In this document: one piece after another, positions 34,342 to 42,920 of the stretch
Numbering within the stretch: the first letter of the stretch is position 1
How the letters are laid out: every line of letters starts with the position of its first letter
Source of the DNA: DATJPD01 sp035506575
GTDB lineage: Bacteria > Pseudomonadota > Alphaproteobacteria > CACIAM-22H2
Length of the DNA: 64,000 nt
Reading direction: 5' to 3'
NCBI GenBank assembly: GCA_035506575.1
Contig: DATJPD010000083.1
Coordinates: 13,941-77,940, forward strand
The notes under the pieces: model-generated
Told to the model about the DNA's origin: nothing
Database searches by the model: none
What the model saw: the letters and a program-made list of their open reading frames with translations, nothing else
Translations under genes and position numbers: made by a program

Positions 34342-36447
34342 GTGGCTTCAGTCATCCGGATCGACCCCGTCATCAGAATCGAGAACGTGACCCGGACATT
34401 CGCCATCGGCGACGTCCAGGTCCACGCGCTGCGCGGCGTGAACCTCGTGGTCGAGCCCGGCGAATTCGTCGCGATCATGGGATCGTCGGGCTCGGGCAAG
34501 TCGACCCTGATGAACATTCTCGGCTGCCTCGACCGGCCGACTGGCGGGCGTTATTTCTTCGAAGGCCGCGATGTCGCCGGCCTCCACGAGCCGGAGCTCG
34601 CGCGCATCCGCGGCGAGCGCCTGGGATTCGTGTTCCAGAGCTTCAATCTCTTGGCGCGCACCAGCGCCCTTGAGAACGTCGGCTTGCCGCTTTATTACGC
34701 GGCCACCGGCCCCAAGCGGCGGGGCGAGCGCATCGACCGGGCGCGGGCGGCCCTGCGGCAGCTCGGCCTCGGGGAGCGCGAGCGCAACACGCCGGGGCAG
34801 CTCTCCGGCGGCCAGCAGCAGCGCGTGGCCATCGCTCGCGCTCTGATCAACCGACCAGGGCTTCTGCTGGCCGACGAGCCGACCGGCAATCTCGACACGA
34901 AGACGTCGCACGAAATCATGGACGCGCTCGTAACGCTGAACCGCGAGCAGGGCGTCACCGTGATCGTCGTCACTCATGAGGCCGACGTCGCCGCCTACGC
35001 CGATCGCGTCGTGACGATGCGCGACGGCCAGATCGTGTCCGACGAGCGCGTGTCGAAGACGGCGGCGACGCCCGGGCGGAGGCTCGGGGCAACTCCCATG
35101 CGGCCGGCCGTCGCACCCCCGACAGGCGGTGCCGCGTCGGGGGCCTTCGCGCTGATGGTCGCCGCGGCGGCAATGCAGGCGATCGGCCGCAACAAGATGC
35201 GCTCGGCCCTCACCATGCTGGGCGTGTTCATCGGCGTCGCAGCTCTCATCGTCATGGTGGCGATCGGGCAGGGGGCGAACGAGGCGGTGCGCAAGCAGAT
35301 CGAAAGCCTCGGCACGAACGTGGTGGTGATTCTTCCCGGCGCCGTGTCGACCGGCGGCGTCCGTTCCGGCTTCGGTAGCGCCAGCACCCTGACGGTCGAG
35401 GATGCGCGTGCGATCCGCCGCGAGGATCCCGCCGTGGCCCAGGTCGGCTATCTCATCCGGCAACAAGGACAGGTGCAGTACGAGAACCAGAACTGGACGA
35501 CGATGATCCAGGGCGTCAATTCCACTTACCCGCCGATCACCAATTGGACCGTCGCCGCCGGCCGCGGCATCACGGCCGATGACGAGGCGAGGGCCGCACT
35601 CGTCGCCGTCATCGGCCAGACTGTGTACAGCCAGCTCTTCAGCCCCGGCGAGAACCCGATCGGCGCGTTCATCCAGGTCAAGAGCGTGCCGCTGCAGGTG
35701 GTCGGCGTGCTCGCGGCCAAAGGCCAGTCGCCGTTCGGCACGGACCAGGACGATCTGCTCATGACGCCGTTCACCACCGCCGAGCGCAAGGTGCTCGGCG
35801 TCGCCGCACCGACGCAAGCGCAAACGCCGTTCAACTGGCCCTATCTGCCGCCGCCCAATCCCTACAATCTGCAGGCGCGCCTCACCGGGTTTGCGAACAT
35901 GATCTTCGTGCAGGCGGTGAGTCCGGAGGAGGTCCAGACCGCCATCGGCCAGGCGACCCAGACGCTGCTCCTGCGCCATCGCATCAAGCCCGGCGCGCTC
36001 AAGGATTTCGACGTGCGCAATCTCAGCCAGTTCGTCGAGACCGCGGAAAGCAGCAGCCGGATCATGGCGCTTCTACTGGCGGCCGTCGCCTCGATTTCGC
36101 TCCTGGTCGGCGGCATCGGCATCATGAACATCCTGCTTGTGTCCGTGACCGAGCGGACGCGCGAGATCGGGCTGCGCATGGCGATCGGCGCGCGGCGGCT
36201 TCACGTCCTGCTGCAATTCCTCGCCGAGGCGGTGTTTTTGAGCGTCAGCGGCGGCATTACCGGCATCCTGATGGGCGTGGGATTCGCCATGGGTCTCACA
36301 TGGATCGCCGGCTGGCCGGCCCCGATCTCGGCGGCCGCGATCGCCGGCGGATTCGCGTTCTCGGCGGCGGTCGGGATTTTCTTCGGCTACTACCCGGCGC
36401 GGAAAGCGGCGCGCCTCGATCCCATCGACGCGTTGCGCTACGAATAG
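34342..36447 (+). CDS. macB: MacB-type ABC transporter (ATPase-permease fusion)
   Basis: 701 residues, GTG start. N-terminal ATPase: Walker A GSSGSGKST, Q-loop FQSFNLL, signature LSGGQQQRVAIARAL, Walker B LLADEPTGNLD. Then TM1 (about 280-305), a large periplasmic MacB domain and three C-terminal FtsX helices (LLLAAVASISLLVGGIGIMNI onward) ending YYPARKAARLDPIDALRYE. Mechanotransmission-type efflux of lipids, toxins or peptides; substrate unknown. Operon with macA. Confidence 0.94.
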   Translation: MASVIRIDPVIRIENVTRTFAIGDVQVHALRGVNLVVEPGEFVAIMGSSGSGKSTLMNILGCLDRPTGGRYFFEGRDVAGLHEPELARIRGERLGFVFQSFNLLARTSALENVGLPLYYAATGPKRRGERIDRARAALRQLGLGERERNTPGQLSGGQQQRVAIARALINRPGLLLADEPTGNLDTKTSHEIMDALVTLNREQGVTVIVVTHEADVAAYADRVVTMRDGQIVSDERVSKTAATPGRRLGATPMRPAVAPPTGGAASGAFALMVAAAAMQAIGRNKMRSALTMLGVFIGVAALIVMVAIGQGANEAVRKQIESLGTNVVVILPGAVSTGGVRSGFGSASTLTVEDARAIRREDPAVAQVGYLIRQQGQVQYENQNWTTMIQGVNSTYPPITNWTVAAGRGITADDEARAALVAVIGQTVYSQLFSPGENPIGAFIQVKSVPLQVVGVLAAKGQSPFGTDQDDLLMTPFTTAERKVLGVAAPTQAQTPFNWPYLPPPNPYNLQARLTGFANMIFVQAVSPEEVQTAIGQATQTLLLRHRIKPGALKDFDVRNLSQFVETAESSSRIMALLLAAVASISLLVGGIGIMNILLVSVTERTREIGLRMAIGARRLHVLLQFLAEAVFLSVSGGITGILMGVGFAMGLTWIAGWPAPISAAAIAGGFAFSAAVGIFFGYYPARKAARLDPIDALRYE

Positions 36448-36454
36448 CGGGGTC

Positions 36455-37858
36455 TTAATCGGCCTCGACGCGGTCTGGCACCGGCGCTTCGGCCGCCGTG
36501 GCGTCGTGCGCCACGGCGCGGTCGCGGCCGGCACGCTTGGCGCGATAGAGGGCCTCGTCGCTGGCGGCGATCAGGATGGTCTCCGAATCGTCGGCGATCG
36601 GCCGCAAGGTCGCGATGCCGATGCTGACCGTCACCGGCGTCCCGGTGTCCGGATGCGGAAGGGCGACCGCCGCGACCGCCTCGCGTACACGCTGCGCCAC
36701 CGCGAGCGCGCCGGCCGCATCGGTCCCCGGCAGGACGATCGCGAACTCCTCTCCGCCGTAGCGCGCCGCGAGGTCGAGCGGCCGGCGCACGCAGGATCCG
36801 ATGGCGCGCGCCACGCGCCGCAGGCACTCGTCGCCCGCGAGATGGCCGAGCCGGTCGTTGTAGCCCTTGAAATGATCGATATCGATCATCAGCAACGACA
36901 CGAGGTCGATCTCGCGCCGGGCGCGCCGCCACTCGCGGTCGAGGGTCTGATTGAAGTGCCGGCGGTTGGCCAGGCCGGTGAGGCCGTCGGTGACCGCCAT
37001 CTGCTCGAGCCGGTCGTTGAGGTCGGCCACGCGCGCATAGAGAAGCGTCATCTCGCGCAACATGGCCGCGAGCACGATTCCGGTCGCGACCAGGCTGATG
37101 ACCCGCGACAGGTACCAGCCCGCCGAATAGCGCAGCGGCGCGTACATCGTCACCGTCAGGTCGAGCAGCGAGGCGAGCACCGCCACGGACAGCCACAGCT
37201 GGACCAGGGAGCGGCAGCGCAAGCGCCCGACCAGCAGGACCAGGGCGGCCACGTTCAGCGCCCAGGCCGCGGGACCGAGGCCGGTCGACACGAGGTCGAT
37301 CGAGTTCCGGGTCATGACGAGCGGCGGCAGCAGCCGGATGCCATAGGTGACGAGGCAGAACACGGCCAGCATCACGAGCACGGAGACCCCGGTGAGGCCC
37401 ATCATCGCCGCGTTCACCCGCGCCGGCGGCACGGTGTGCTTTCGCCCGTCGACGAACGCGTAAAGGCAGACGAGGGCCGGAAAGATGACGTGGCAGATCA
37501 GCCAGACCCAGATCGGGCTCGCCGCGTCCACCTGGTAGATGTTCTGGCGCAGGAACACGCCGGGGAAGAACAGCAGGTTCTCGACCTGCAGCAGGCCCGT
37601 GACCATGTAGGCGGTGGCGAGCACGGCGACCGAGACCGTGCCGGACACCATGAACTGACCGAACAGCAGATAGGCGGTCATCAGGCTCAGCATGATCAGG
37701 GCCGCGTCGTAGGCGACCAGGATCTCGGGGACGTGCGGCAGATCGGCGCGGGCGACGGCCAGCGTGGCGCCGAAGGCAACCACGAGCGAGCCTCCGATCG
37801 CGACGGCGGCGGCGATGCTCCCGCGGCTGGGCAGGGCCGTGACGAAGCTCGCGGTCAT
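36455..37858 (-). CDS. Diguanylate cyclase with MASE4 membrane sensor
   Basis: 467 residues. The N-terminal MASE4-like region has about eight hydrophobic helices (IAAAVAIGGSLVVAFGATLAV onward) and a short coiled linker. The GGDEF domain starts near VTDGLTGLANRRHF, with active-site GGEEF and an intact inhibitory site (RPLD, five residues before GGEEF). Makes cyclic di-GMP in response to an unknown membrane signal and is subject to product inhibition. Stands alone, convergent with macB. Confidence 0.93.
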   Translation of the reverse strand: MTASFVTALPSRGSIAAAVAIGGSLVVAFGATLAVARADLPHVPEILVAYDAALIMLSLMTAYLLFGQFMVSGTVSVAVLATAYMVTGLLQVENLLFFPGVFLRQNIYQVDAASPIWVWLICHVIFPALVCLYAFVDGRKHTVPPARVNAAMMGLTGVSVLVMLAVFCLVTYGIRLLPPLVMTRNSIDLVSTGLGPAAWALNVAALVLLVGRLRCRSLVQLWLSVAVLASLLDLTVTMYAPLRYSAGWYLSRVISLVATGIVLAAMLREMTLLYARVADLNDRLEQMAVTDGLTGLANRRHFNQTLDREWRRARREIDLVSLLMIDIDHFKGYNDRLGHLAGDECLRRVARAIGSCVRRPLDLAARYGGEEFAIVLPGTDAAGALAVAQRVREAVAAVALPHPDTGTPVTVSIGIATLRPIADDSETILIAASDEALYRAKRAGRDRAVAHDATAAEAPVPDRVEAD

Positions 37859-38031
37859 GTCAGGCTAGCGGCGGGAAAGCTCATGGAATCCCATGATAAT
37901 CCGGGGGCTGCGAATACCACACAAGAATAAATCGCGACGGTTTCTACGGTCTTAACCGAAGCGTTCGCCCAAACCCTCGGGCCCGGATCGGTGTTGTGAT
38001 CGGTGTGACGTAGCAAAGGGAGTATCCCCCC

Positions 38032-38193
38032 ATGTCGATGTCGGATGTCACCATCGCCTTCCTGCGGACGACGCGCGGGAAGGTAGCGTGCGAACAGCTC
38101 GAGACCCGAAATCGGGCCGGGAACGCGGGCATGCTCTTCGCGGGGATCGAGCTTCGGGGTGCGGGCGGCGGCCGGGATCGCCCTTCCGGCTGA
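38032..38193 (+). CDS. Putative 53-aa ORF
   Basis: ATG 38032 to TGA 38193, encoding MSMSDVTIAFLRTTRGKVAC followed by a Gly/Arg-rich tail. GGGAG lies upstream and the region before it contains GACGTAG. No homology recognised and composition is biased, so it may be non-coding. It occupies the 362-base spacer between the GGDEF gene and the solute-binding-protein gene, in which I see no other feature. Confidence 0.25.
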   Translation: MSMSDVTIAFLRTTRGKVACEQLETRNRAGNAGMLFAGIELRGAGGGRDRPSG

Positions 38194-38219
38194 CCCGGGG
38201 TGCGTCTAATCTCGAAAGA

Positions 38220-39215
38220 ATGATCCACCGGCCGCCGGCCGCGCTCGTCGCGGGATTCGTGCTGCTGCTGACGGCGATGCCGCCCGCCGCCGCGGACCCG
38301 CAGGCGCTGCGCTACGGTCAGGCGTTCTCGGCCGAGCGCAGCGTCTTTTCACTGCCGGTCCACGTCGCCCAGCGCCAGGGCCAGTTCGCGCGCGAAGGGC
38401 TCGCGGTGCGGCAGTTCTTCATCGCGGGTGGGGCCGACAAGATGATCGATGCGTTGAACGACGACACGGTCGAGCTCACGCATGTGGCGACTCCCTTCCT
38501 GATCCGGCGCGTGCTCGCGGGCGACGACGTGGTCGCGGTCGCGGCCGAGTTCAACGACCCCATCTACAGCCTGGTCGTGCGGCCGGAGATCAAGAGCTTT
38601 GCTGGCCTCAAGGGCAAGCTGGTCGGCATGGCGGACGAGGCGGGGCCGATCGCCATGGCCATGAATGCGCTGCTGGCCCGGCACGGGCTTGCCGCCGGCG
38701 ACGTCCGCGTCGAGACGATCTCGGGCACGCCGCAGCGGCTTGCGTGCCTCAAGCGCGGCGCCTGCGAGGCGGTACCGTTGGGCCAGCCGCAGGATGTCAC
38801 GGCGGCGCGCGAGGGCTATCGCATCCTGGGCACCTCGCGCGAGGTGGCCCCGCCCTTCCTCTACACCGTGACCGCCGCGCGCCGCGGCTGGGCGGACGCG
38901 CACAAGGACGTGGTCGTGCGTTACGTGCGGGCGCTGGCCGCGGCCTTCCGCTTCATCCGCGACCCGGCCAACCGCAGCGCCGTCGCGGCCACGATCGTCG
39001 AAGATACGCGCTGCACCGAGGCGGACGCGCGGGCGACCTTGGCGCTCTATCTCGAGCCCGACCGGCACGTCCTGCCGCGCCAGGGCGAGATCGACCGCGA
39101 GGCGCTCGCGCGCTCCAGTGCGCTCATGGCCGGCGCCGGCCAGCTCAAGGCTCCGCTGCCGTCCGCCGACCGCTTTGTCGACCCGCAATACCTGCGCGCG
39201 GCCGGCATCGAATAG
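38220..39215 (+). CDS. ABC transporter substrate-binding protein (NMT1/THI5-like)
   Basis: 331 residues. Signal peptide about 1-25 (LLLTAMPPAAADP), then a periplasmic binding protein of the NMT1/TauA group: HVAQRQGQFAREGL, IAGGADKMIDALN, LVVRPEIKSFAGLKGKLVGM and RAGW-like helices. Likely binds a sulfonate-, nitrate- or pyrimidine-like ligand. No permease or ATPase gene is adjacent, so it is an orphan binding protein. Confidence 0.85.
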   Translation: MIHRPPAALVAGFVLLLTAMPPAAADPQALRYGQAFSAERSVFSLPVHVAQRQGQFAREGLAVRQFFIAGGADKMIDALNDDTVELTHVATPFLIRRVLAGDDVVAVAAEFNDPIYSLVVRPEIKSFAGLKGKLVGMADEAGPIAMAMNALLARHGLAAGDVRVETISGTPQRLACLKRGACEAVPLGQPQDVTAAREGYRILGTSREVAPPFLYTVTAARRGWADAHKDVVVRYVRALAAAFRFIRDPANRSAVAATIVEDTRCTEADARATLALYLEPDRHVLPRQGEIDREALARSSALMAGAGQLKAPLPSADRFVDPQYLRAAGIE

Positions 39216-39273
39216 CCGTGTCGGCTGGTCAAGCCCCGGCACGCACGCCATAATCGGCAGCGGGAGGATACGC

Positions 39274-39738
39274 GTGATCACCACGTTGCTCATTTTCCAT
39301 GGGCTGTGCGCCGTCTTCATGCTGGGTGCGCTGACCCATCAGAGCCTGAGCGTCTGGTGGCCGGCGAGGGCGGGCGGCGGCACCGTGTTCCACGGCTTCC
39401 GTGCCGTGCGCGGCGCCTCCTACGCCAACACGGTCGTCGTCCTCTACGTCGCGACGGTTCTGCTGGGCTCGATCCTCTATCCGACCTACCGCATCGGCGT
39501 GCGCAGCTTCTTCGAGGATCTGCGGCTGAGTGCCGCCAACGGCGTGTTCGAGCTCAAAGAGCATTTCGTCTCGGTCGGGCTCGGGCTCTTGCCGGCCTAT
39601 TGGTATTTCTGGCGCCAGCCGCTCGCGGCCGAGATGGCGGTGGCGCGCAAGGCGGTGACGGCGCTGCTGGCATTCATCGTCTGGTACGCCTTCATCGTCG
39701 GCCACGTGGTCAGCAGCATCCGCGGGTTCGGGCCATGA
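39274..39738 (+). CDS. Hypothetical integral membrane protein
   Basis: 154 residues from GTG 39274 with GGGAGG upstream. Four hydrophobic helices (LLIFHGLCAVFMLGALTHQ; TVVVLYVATVLLGSILY; the SVGLGLLPAYWYFW segment; ALLAFIVWYAFIVGHVV) with His residues near helix ends. Start of a four-gene coupled rightward group (two membrane proteins, a beta-sandwich protein, a cytochrome). A haem- or quinone-linked membrane anchor is conceivable but unproven. Confidence 0.7.
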   Translation: MITTLLIFHGLCAVFMLGALTHQSLSVWWPARAGGGTVFHGFRAVRGASYANTVVVLYVATVLLGSILYPTYRIGVRSFFEDLRLSAANGVFELKEHFVSVGLGLLPAYWYFWRQPLAAEMAVARKAVTALLAFIVWYAFIVGHVVSSIRGFGP

Positions 39739-40091
39739 GCATCGCGCGCGTCTTCCCGGTGTTCTCGGTTGCATTCGCGGTCCTCTACGTCCTGTCCATG
39801 GACAACAACTGGGCGCTGTTCACCTATCTCGCGCGCGCGGGCGAGTTTCATCCCCTGGTCTACGCGCCGCCCACGCCGCGGGCCGGTCCGGCGATGTACT
39901 GGTGGGGGTGGCTTGCCACCTCGGCCATCGGCGCTGCGATCGTGGCCGGGATCGCCGCGGCGCTGCCGGCTGGCCGGGCGGGGGGCCGCTGGTCGAGCCC
40001 CGCCTGGCCCACCCTGACCTGGGTCGTGCCGTTGGCGGTCCTTATGGTTCTCGTGTTTCTGCTGCGTGGCTGGTTCATCCGGGTGGCATAG
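39735..40091 (+). CDS. Hypothetical integral membrane protein
   Basis: 118 residues; ATG overlaps the previous stop (ATGA). Three hydrophobic helices: VFPVFSVAFAVLYVLSM, the WWGWLATSAIGAAIVAGIAAAL stretch and WVVPLAVLMVLVFLLRGWF. Between helices 1 and 2 is a Pro-rich loop (VYAPPTPRAGPAM). No family recognised; its overlap with the previous gene suggests the two form a membrane complex. Confidence 0.68.
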   Translation: MSIARVFPVFSVAFAVLYVLSMDNNWALFTYLARAGEFHPLVYAPPTPRAGPAMYWWGWLATSAIGAAIVAGIAAALPAGRAGGRWSSPAWPTLTWVVPLAVLMVLVFLLRGWFIRVA

Positions 40092-40481
40092 GTGGAGCGT
40101 TCCGTGAGACACGCCTGCGCTCTTGCCGCCGTTCTCTGCCTCGCGGTTGCGGGTGCTGCCTGGGCCGGAGGGAGCGAAGGGTTCGGCCCGGACGAGCAGG
40201 AGGACGCGGGCCATCCGTATTTCGGCTGGGTCAAGGACCGCGACGGCAATCCGATTGCCGACGCCAAGCTCACGGTCGAGATCAAGGCCGGCACGATCAT
40301 CCTGCGCACCAACGACGAGGGCCACTTTCACGTCGCCGGATTCGGCACCAACGTCAGCCCTGACGACGTCAAGTTCACCTGCGCGAAGGACGGCTACAAG
40401 GAATTCGCGGCCACCAAGCAGGTCGCCTCCGACAGCCCCAACGCGTCGGTGGAGGTCGACTGCATCATGGTGAAGCAATGA
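40092..40481 (+). CDS. Secreted carboxypeptidase-regulatory-like domain protein
   Basis: 129 residues, GTG start. Signal peptide (CALAAVLCLAVAGAAWAGG), then a transthyretin/CNA-B-like beta-sandwich: GWVKDRDGNPIADAKLTVEIKAG, LRTNDEGHFHVAGFG and FTCAKDGYKEF. Two cysteines could form a disulfide. Possibly a structural partner of the neighbouring membrane proteins or cytochrome. Its stop overlaps the next start. Confidence 0.72.
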   Translation: MERSVRHACALAAVLCLAVAGAAWAGGSEGFGPDEQEDAGHPYFGWVKDRDGNPIADAKLTVEIKAGTIILRTNDEGHFHVAGFGTNVSPDDVKFTCAKDGYKEFAATKQVASDSPNASVEVDCIMVKQ

Positions 40482-40951
40482 GATCTGCGATGCTCGCAGG
40501 GTTTGCGGTCGCCGTCCTGGTCGGCGTGTCGGCGGCGATCGCGCAGACCGCCTCACCGCCGCCTGCGTACCGTCCGGGCCTGGGCGATCTCATGATCGAA
40601 ACGATCCAGTCGCGCCACATCAAGCTGGCGCTCGCCGGGCGGTCCAAAAACTGGCCGCTCGCCTCCTTCGAGCTCGGGCAGATGGAGGAGTCCTTCGAGC
40701 GCGTGGCGCGCGTGTGGCCGACCTGGCGCTCCTATTCGATCGCCGACATGGTCGAGGTGGTGAAGGCGCCGATGGCGGCGCTGCAGGAGGCGGTCAAGGC
40801 CAAGGATGCGCAGCGCTTTGCCGGCGCGTTCGGCCAGCTCACCGAGGCGTGCAACGGCTGTCACGCCGGCGTGAATCGCGCGATGATCGTGATCAAGGTG
40901 CCGGACGCCTCGACCTATCCGGACCAGGACTTCGCCCCGAAATTGCAGTGA
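40478..40951 (+). CDS. Periplasmic cytochrome c'-like protein
   Basis: 157 residues. Signal peptide ending near AAIAQ; haem site CNGCH at 125-129 close to the C-terminal end of a four-helix bundle, as in cytochrome c'/c-556-type proteins. Translationally coupled (ATGA) to the beta-sandwich gene. Likely an electron carrier or gas-binding cytochrome working with the two membrane proteins upstream. Confidence 0.78.
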   Translation: MRSAMLAGFAVAVLVGVSAAIAQTASPPPAYRPGLGDLMIETIQSRHIKLALAGRSKNWPLASFELGQMEESFERVARVWPTWRSYSIADMVEVVKAPMAALQEAVKAKDAQRFAGAFGQLTEACNGCHAGVNRAMIVIKVPDASTYPDQDFAPKLQ

Positions 40952-40961
40952 GGACGACGAC

Positions 40962-41927
40962 ATGACGAGCGCGATACGTGCGCTGGCCTGCATTTTGTTG
41001 GTTGCGGCGGCCGTGCCCGCCAAGGCCGCGGACTATCCGGACCGGCCGGTGCGGATCATCGTGCCGTCCACGCCGGGCGGCGGCTTCGACTTCGTCGGCC
41101 GGGTGCTGGCCGACAAGCTCGGCGCGCAACTGGGCCAGAACTTCGTGGTCGAGAATCGCGCCGGGGCCGGTACCTTGATCGGCACGCGCAGTGCCGCCCA
41201 GGCGGCGGCCGACGGCTACACGCTCCTCGTCGGGGGGCTGAGCAACATCGCGCTCAATGCGCCGCTCTACAAGGATCCGGGCTACAGCCCGGCCGACTTC
41301 GTTCCGCTTGGGCTCGCGGTGAGCTACTCCTACACCTGGATCGCGCGGCCGGACCTGCCGCAATCCTCGCTCAAGGATGTCATCGACTTCGCGCGCGCCA
41401 ACCCGGGCAAGCTCAACCTCGCGATCGGCGGCATCGGCAGCGGCCAGCACGTGGGCGCGGTCATCCTGCTCAACCTGACCGGTGTTTCCATGGAGCAGGT
41501 CAACTTCAAGGGCGCGCAGCCGGTGTATACGGACCTCATCAGCGGGCGCGTCGATCTCTTCTACGACAACACGACGACGGCGCGGCCTTATATCGACGCC
41601 GGCAAGGTGAAGGCGCTGGCGATTTCGAGTGCGGCGCGCAACCCGTTGCTGCCCAACGTGCCCACGATCACCGAGACCGGCGTGGCCAAATTCGAGATGG
41701 AGACCTGGTTCGGCCTGTTCGCGCCGGCGAAGACGCCGCGGCCGATCGTCCAGCGCCTGCAGGCGGAGGTGGCGCGGGCCACGCACAACCCGCAATCCGT
41801 CTCCACGTTCGAGAAAAGCGGCGGGCGCGTGCTCGACATGACCCCGGACGAGACCGAACGCTTCGTGGCGGCCGAGATCGCGAAATGGGGCGAGCTGGTG
41901 CGGCGCGCCGGCGTGACGGCAGAGTAG
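40962..41927 (+). CDS. Tripartite tricarboxylate transporter receptor (Bug family)
   Basis: 321 residues. Signal peptide ending PAKAAD, then the Bug signature YPDRPVRIIVPSTPGGGFDFVGR and later ENRAGAGTLIGTRSAAQAAADGYTLL. Periplasmic binding protein for carboxylates; no TctA/TctB genes nearby, as is usual for the expanded Bug family. Ligand unknown. Ten bases before the NTF2-like gene. Confidence 0.9.
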   Translation: MTSAIRALACILLVAAAVPAKAADYPDRPVRIIVPSTPGGGFDFVGRVLADKLGAQLGQNFVVENRAGAGTLIGTRSAAQAAADGYTLLVGGLSNIALNAPLYKDPGYSPADFVPLGLAVSYSYTWIARPDLPQSSLKDVIDFARANPGKLNLAIGGIGSGQHVGAVILLNLTGVSMEQVNFKGAQPVYTDLISGRVDLFYDNTTTARPYIDAGKVKALAISSAARNPLLPNVPTITETGVAKFEMETWFGLFAPAKTPRPIVQRLQAEVARATHNPQSVSTFEKSGGRVLDMTPDETERFVAAEIAKWGELVRRAGVTAE

Positions 41928-41936
41928 GGGACGAAC

Positions 41937-42542
41937 ATGAGCGATCAGGGACTGACGGCGGCGTGGCTTGACAAGCTCGCGATCGGCGAGGTGGTGCAAA
42001 GCTGGGCGCTGTGGCGCGACACCGGGAACTGGGACGGCCTGCGCCGCGCGTTCCACCCCGACGGCACGATGACCGCGACCTGGTTCACGGGCGGCGTGGA
42101 GGACTTCATCGCCGGGTGCCAGCGCTCGTGGGCCGCGGGCTCGCGCAGCGCGCATTTCATCGGCGGCACGGTGGCCGAGCTCAACGGCGCCAAGGCGCTG
42201 GCCGAATCGCGGATCATCCTGATGGTCCGCGACACGGTCGACGACGTCGAGGTCGACGTCACGTGCTACGGCCGGTTTTACGATCGTTTTGTGAAGCTGG
42301 AGGGAGCGTGGCGCATCCTTCAGCGCGGCGTGGTGTACGAGAAGGACCGGCTCGACCCGGTGCGGCCCGGCGCGATCCTCAAGCTCGACGAGGCGATCCT
42401 GAAGCGCTTCCCCGAGGGCTACCGTCACGTCGCCTACCTCCAGACCAAGCGCGGCCTCACGGTGGCGCCCGACCGCCCCACCCCGCGCAGCCCGGAGCTC
42501 GAGCGCCTCTATCGCGACGCCCGGGCCTGGTTGGCGGGCTAG
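41937..42542 (+). CDS. NTF2-like (SnoaL) domain protein
   Basis: 201 residues. The N-terminal 140 residues fit the SnoaL-like cone fold (LAIGEVVQSWALWRDTGNWDGLRRAFHPDG, TWFTGGVEDFIAGC, AHFIGG, GRFYDRFVKLEGAWRILQRGVVYEKDR), used by hydroxylases, dehydratases and cyclases. A 50-residue extension follows. Co-transcribed with the Bug receptor, suggesting catabolism of an aromatic or carboxylic acid; no substrate can be named. Confidence 0.82.
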   Translation: MSDQGLTAAWLDKLAIGEVVQSWALWRDTGNWDGLRRAFHPDGTMTATWFTGGVEDFIAGCQRSWAAGSRSAHFIGGTVAELNGAKALAESRIILMVRDTVDDVEVDVTCYGRFYDRFVKLEGAWRILQRGVVYEKDRLDPVRPGAILKLDEAILKRFPEGYRHVAYLQTKRGLTVAPDRPTPRSPELERLYRDARAWLAG

Positions 42543-42709
42543 CCGCCGGCTCGCTCCAGCCTGTCGAGCTCGGCCGCGAGCAGGTCGAACTGGGCCGCCG
42601 TCTCCTGCATGTGATAGCGGAGCGTGAAGCTGGCTTGCTTCATCGCCTCTTCGCGCGCGTGACGCGCGCGCTCGCGCGCCATGACGGATGTCATGAGTGA
42701 ATTGGCCAT
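42539..42709 (-). CDS. Small hypothetical protein, 56 aa
   Basis: MANSLMTSVMARERARHARE then a Met/Gln-rich helix and QFDLLAAELDRLERAGG. Helical, but its spacing differs from family A. GAGGCGG precedes the ATG. Stops tail to tail with the NTF2-like gene. Function unknown. Confidence 0.5.
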   Translation of the reverse strand: MANSLMTSVMARERARHAREEAMKQASFTLRYHMQETAAQFDLLAAELDRLERAGG

Positions 42710-42920
42710 CGTGCCGCCTCTCCTGTCTGGAGAACAGGGTACGCTCGACCGGCCGTCGAGGGCAGTGGCCGCGAGAGGCAGATACCGCTTTTTGCCGGTG
42801 AATTTGGTCCCGAAACGGGAGGCCTTCGCCGCGAACGTGCCTGTGGCAAGTGTTGGTCGCCACACGCCCCGGCAGTTCGCGGACGCGGCCCGCCCGCGGG
42901 GCTGAGGGCCGCGCTCGGGC

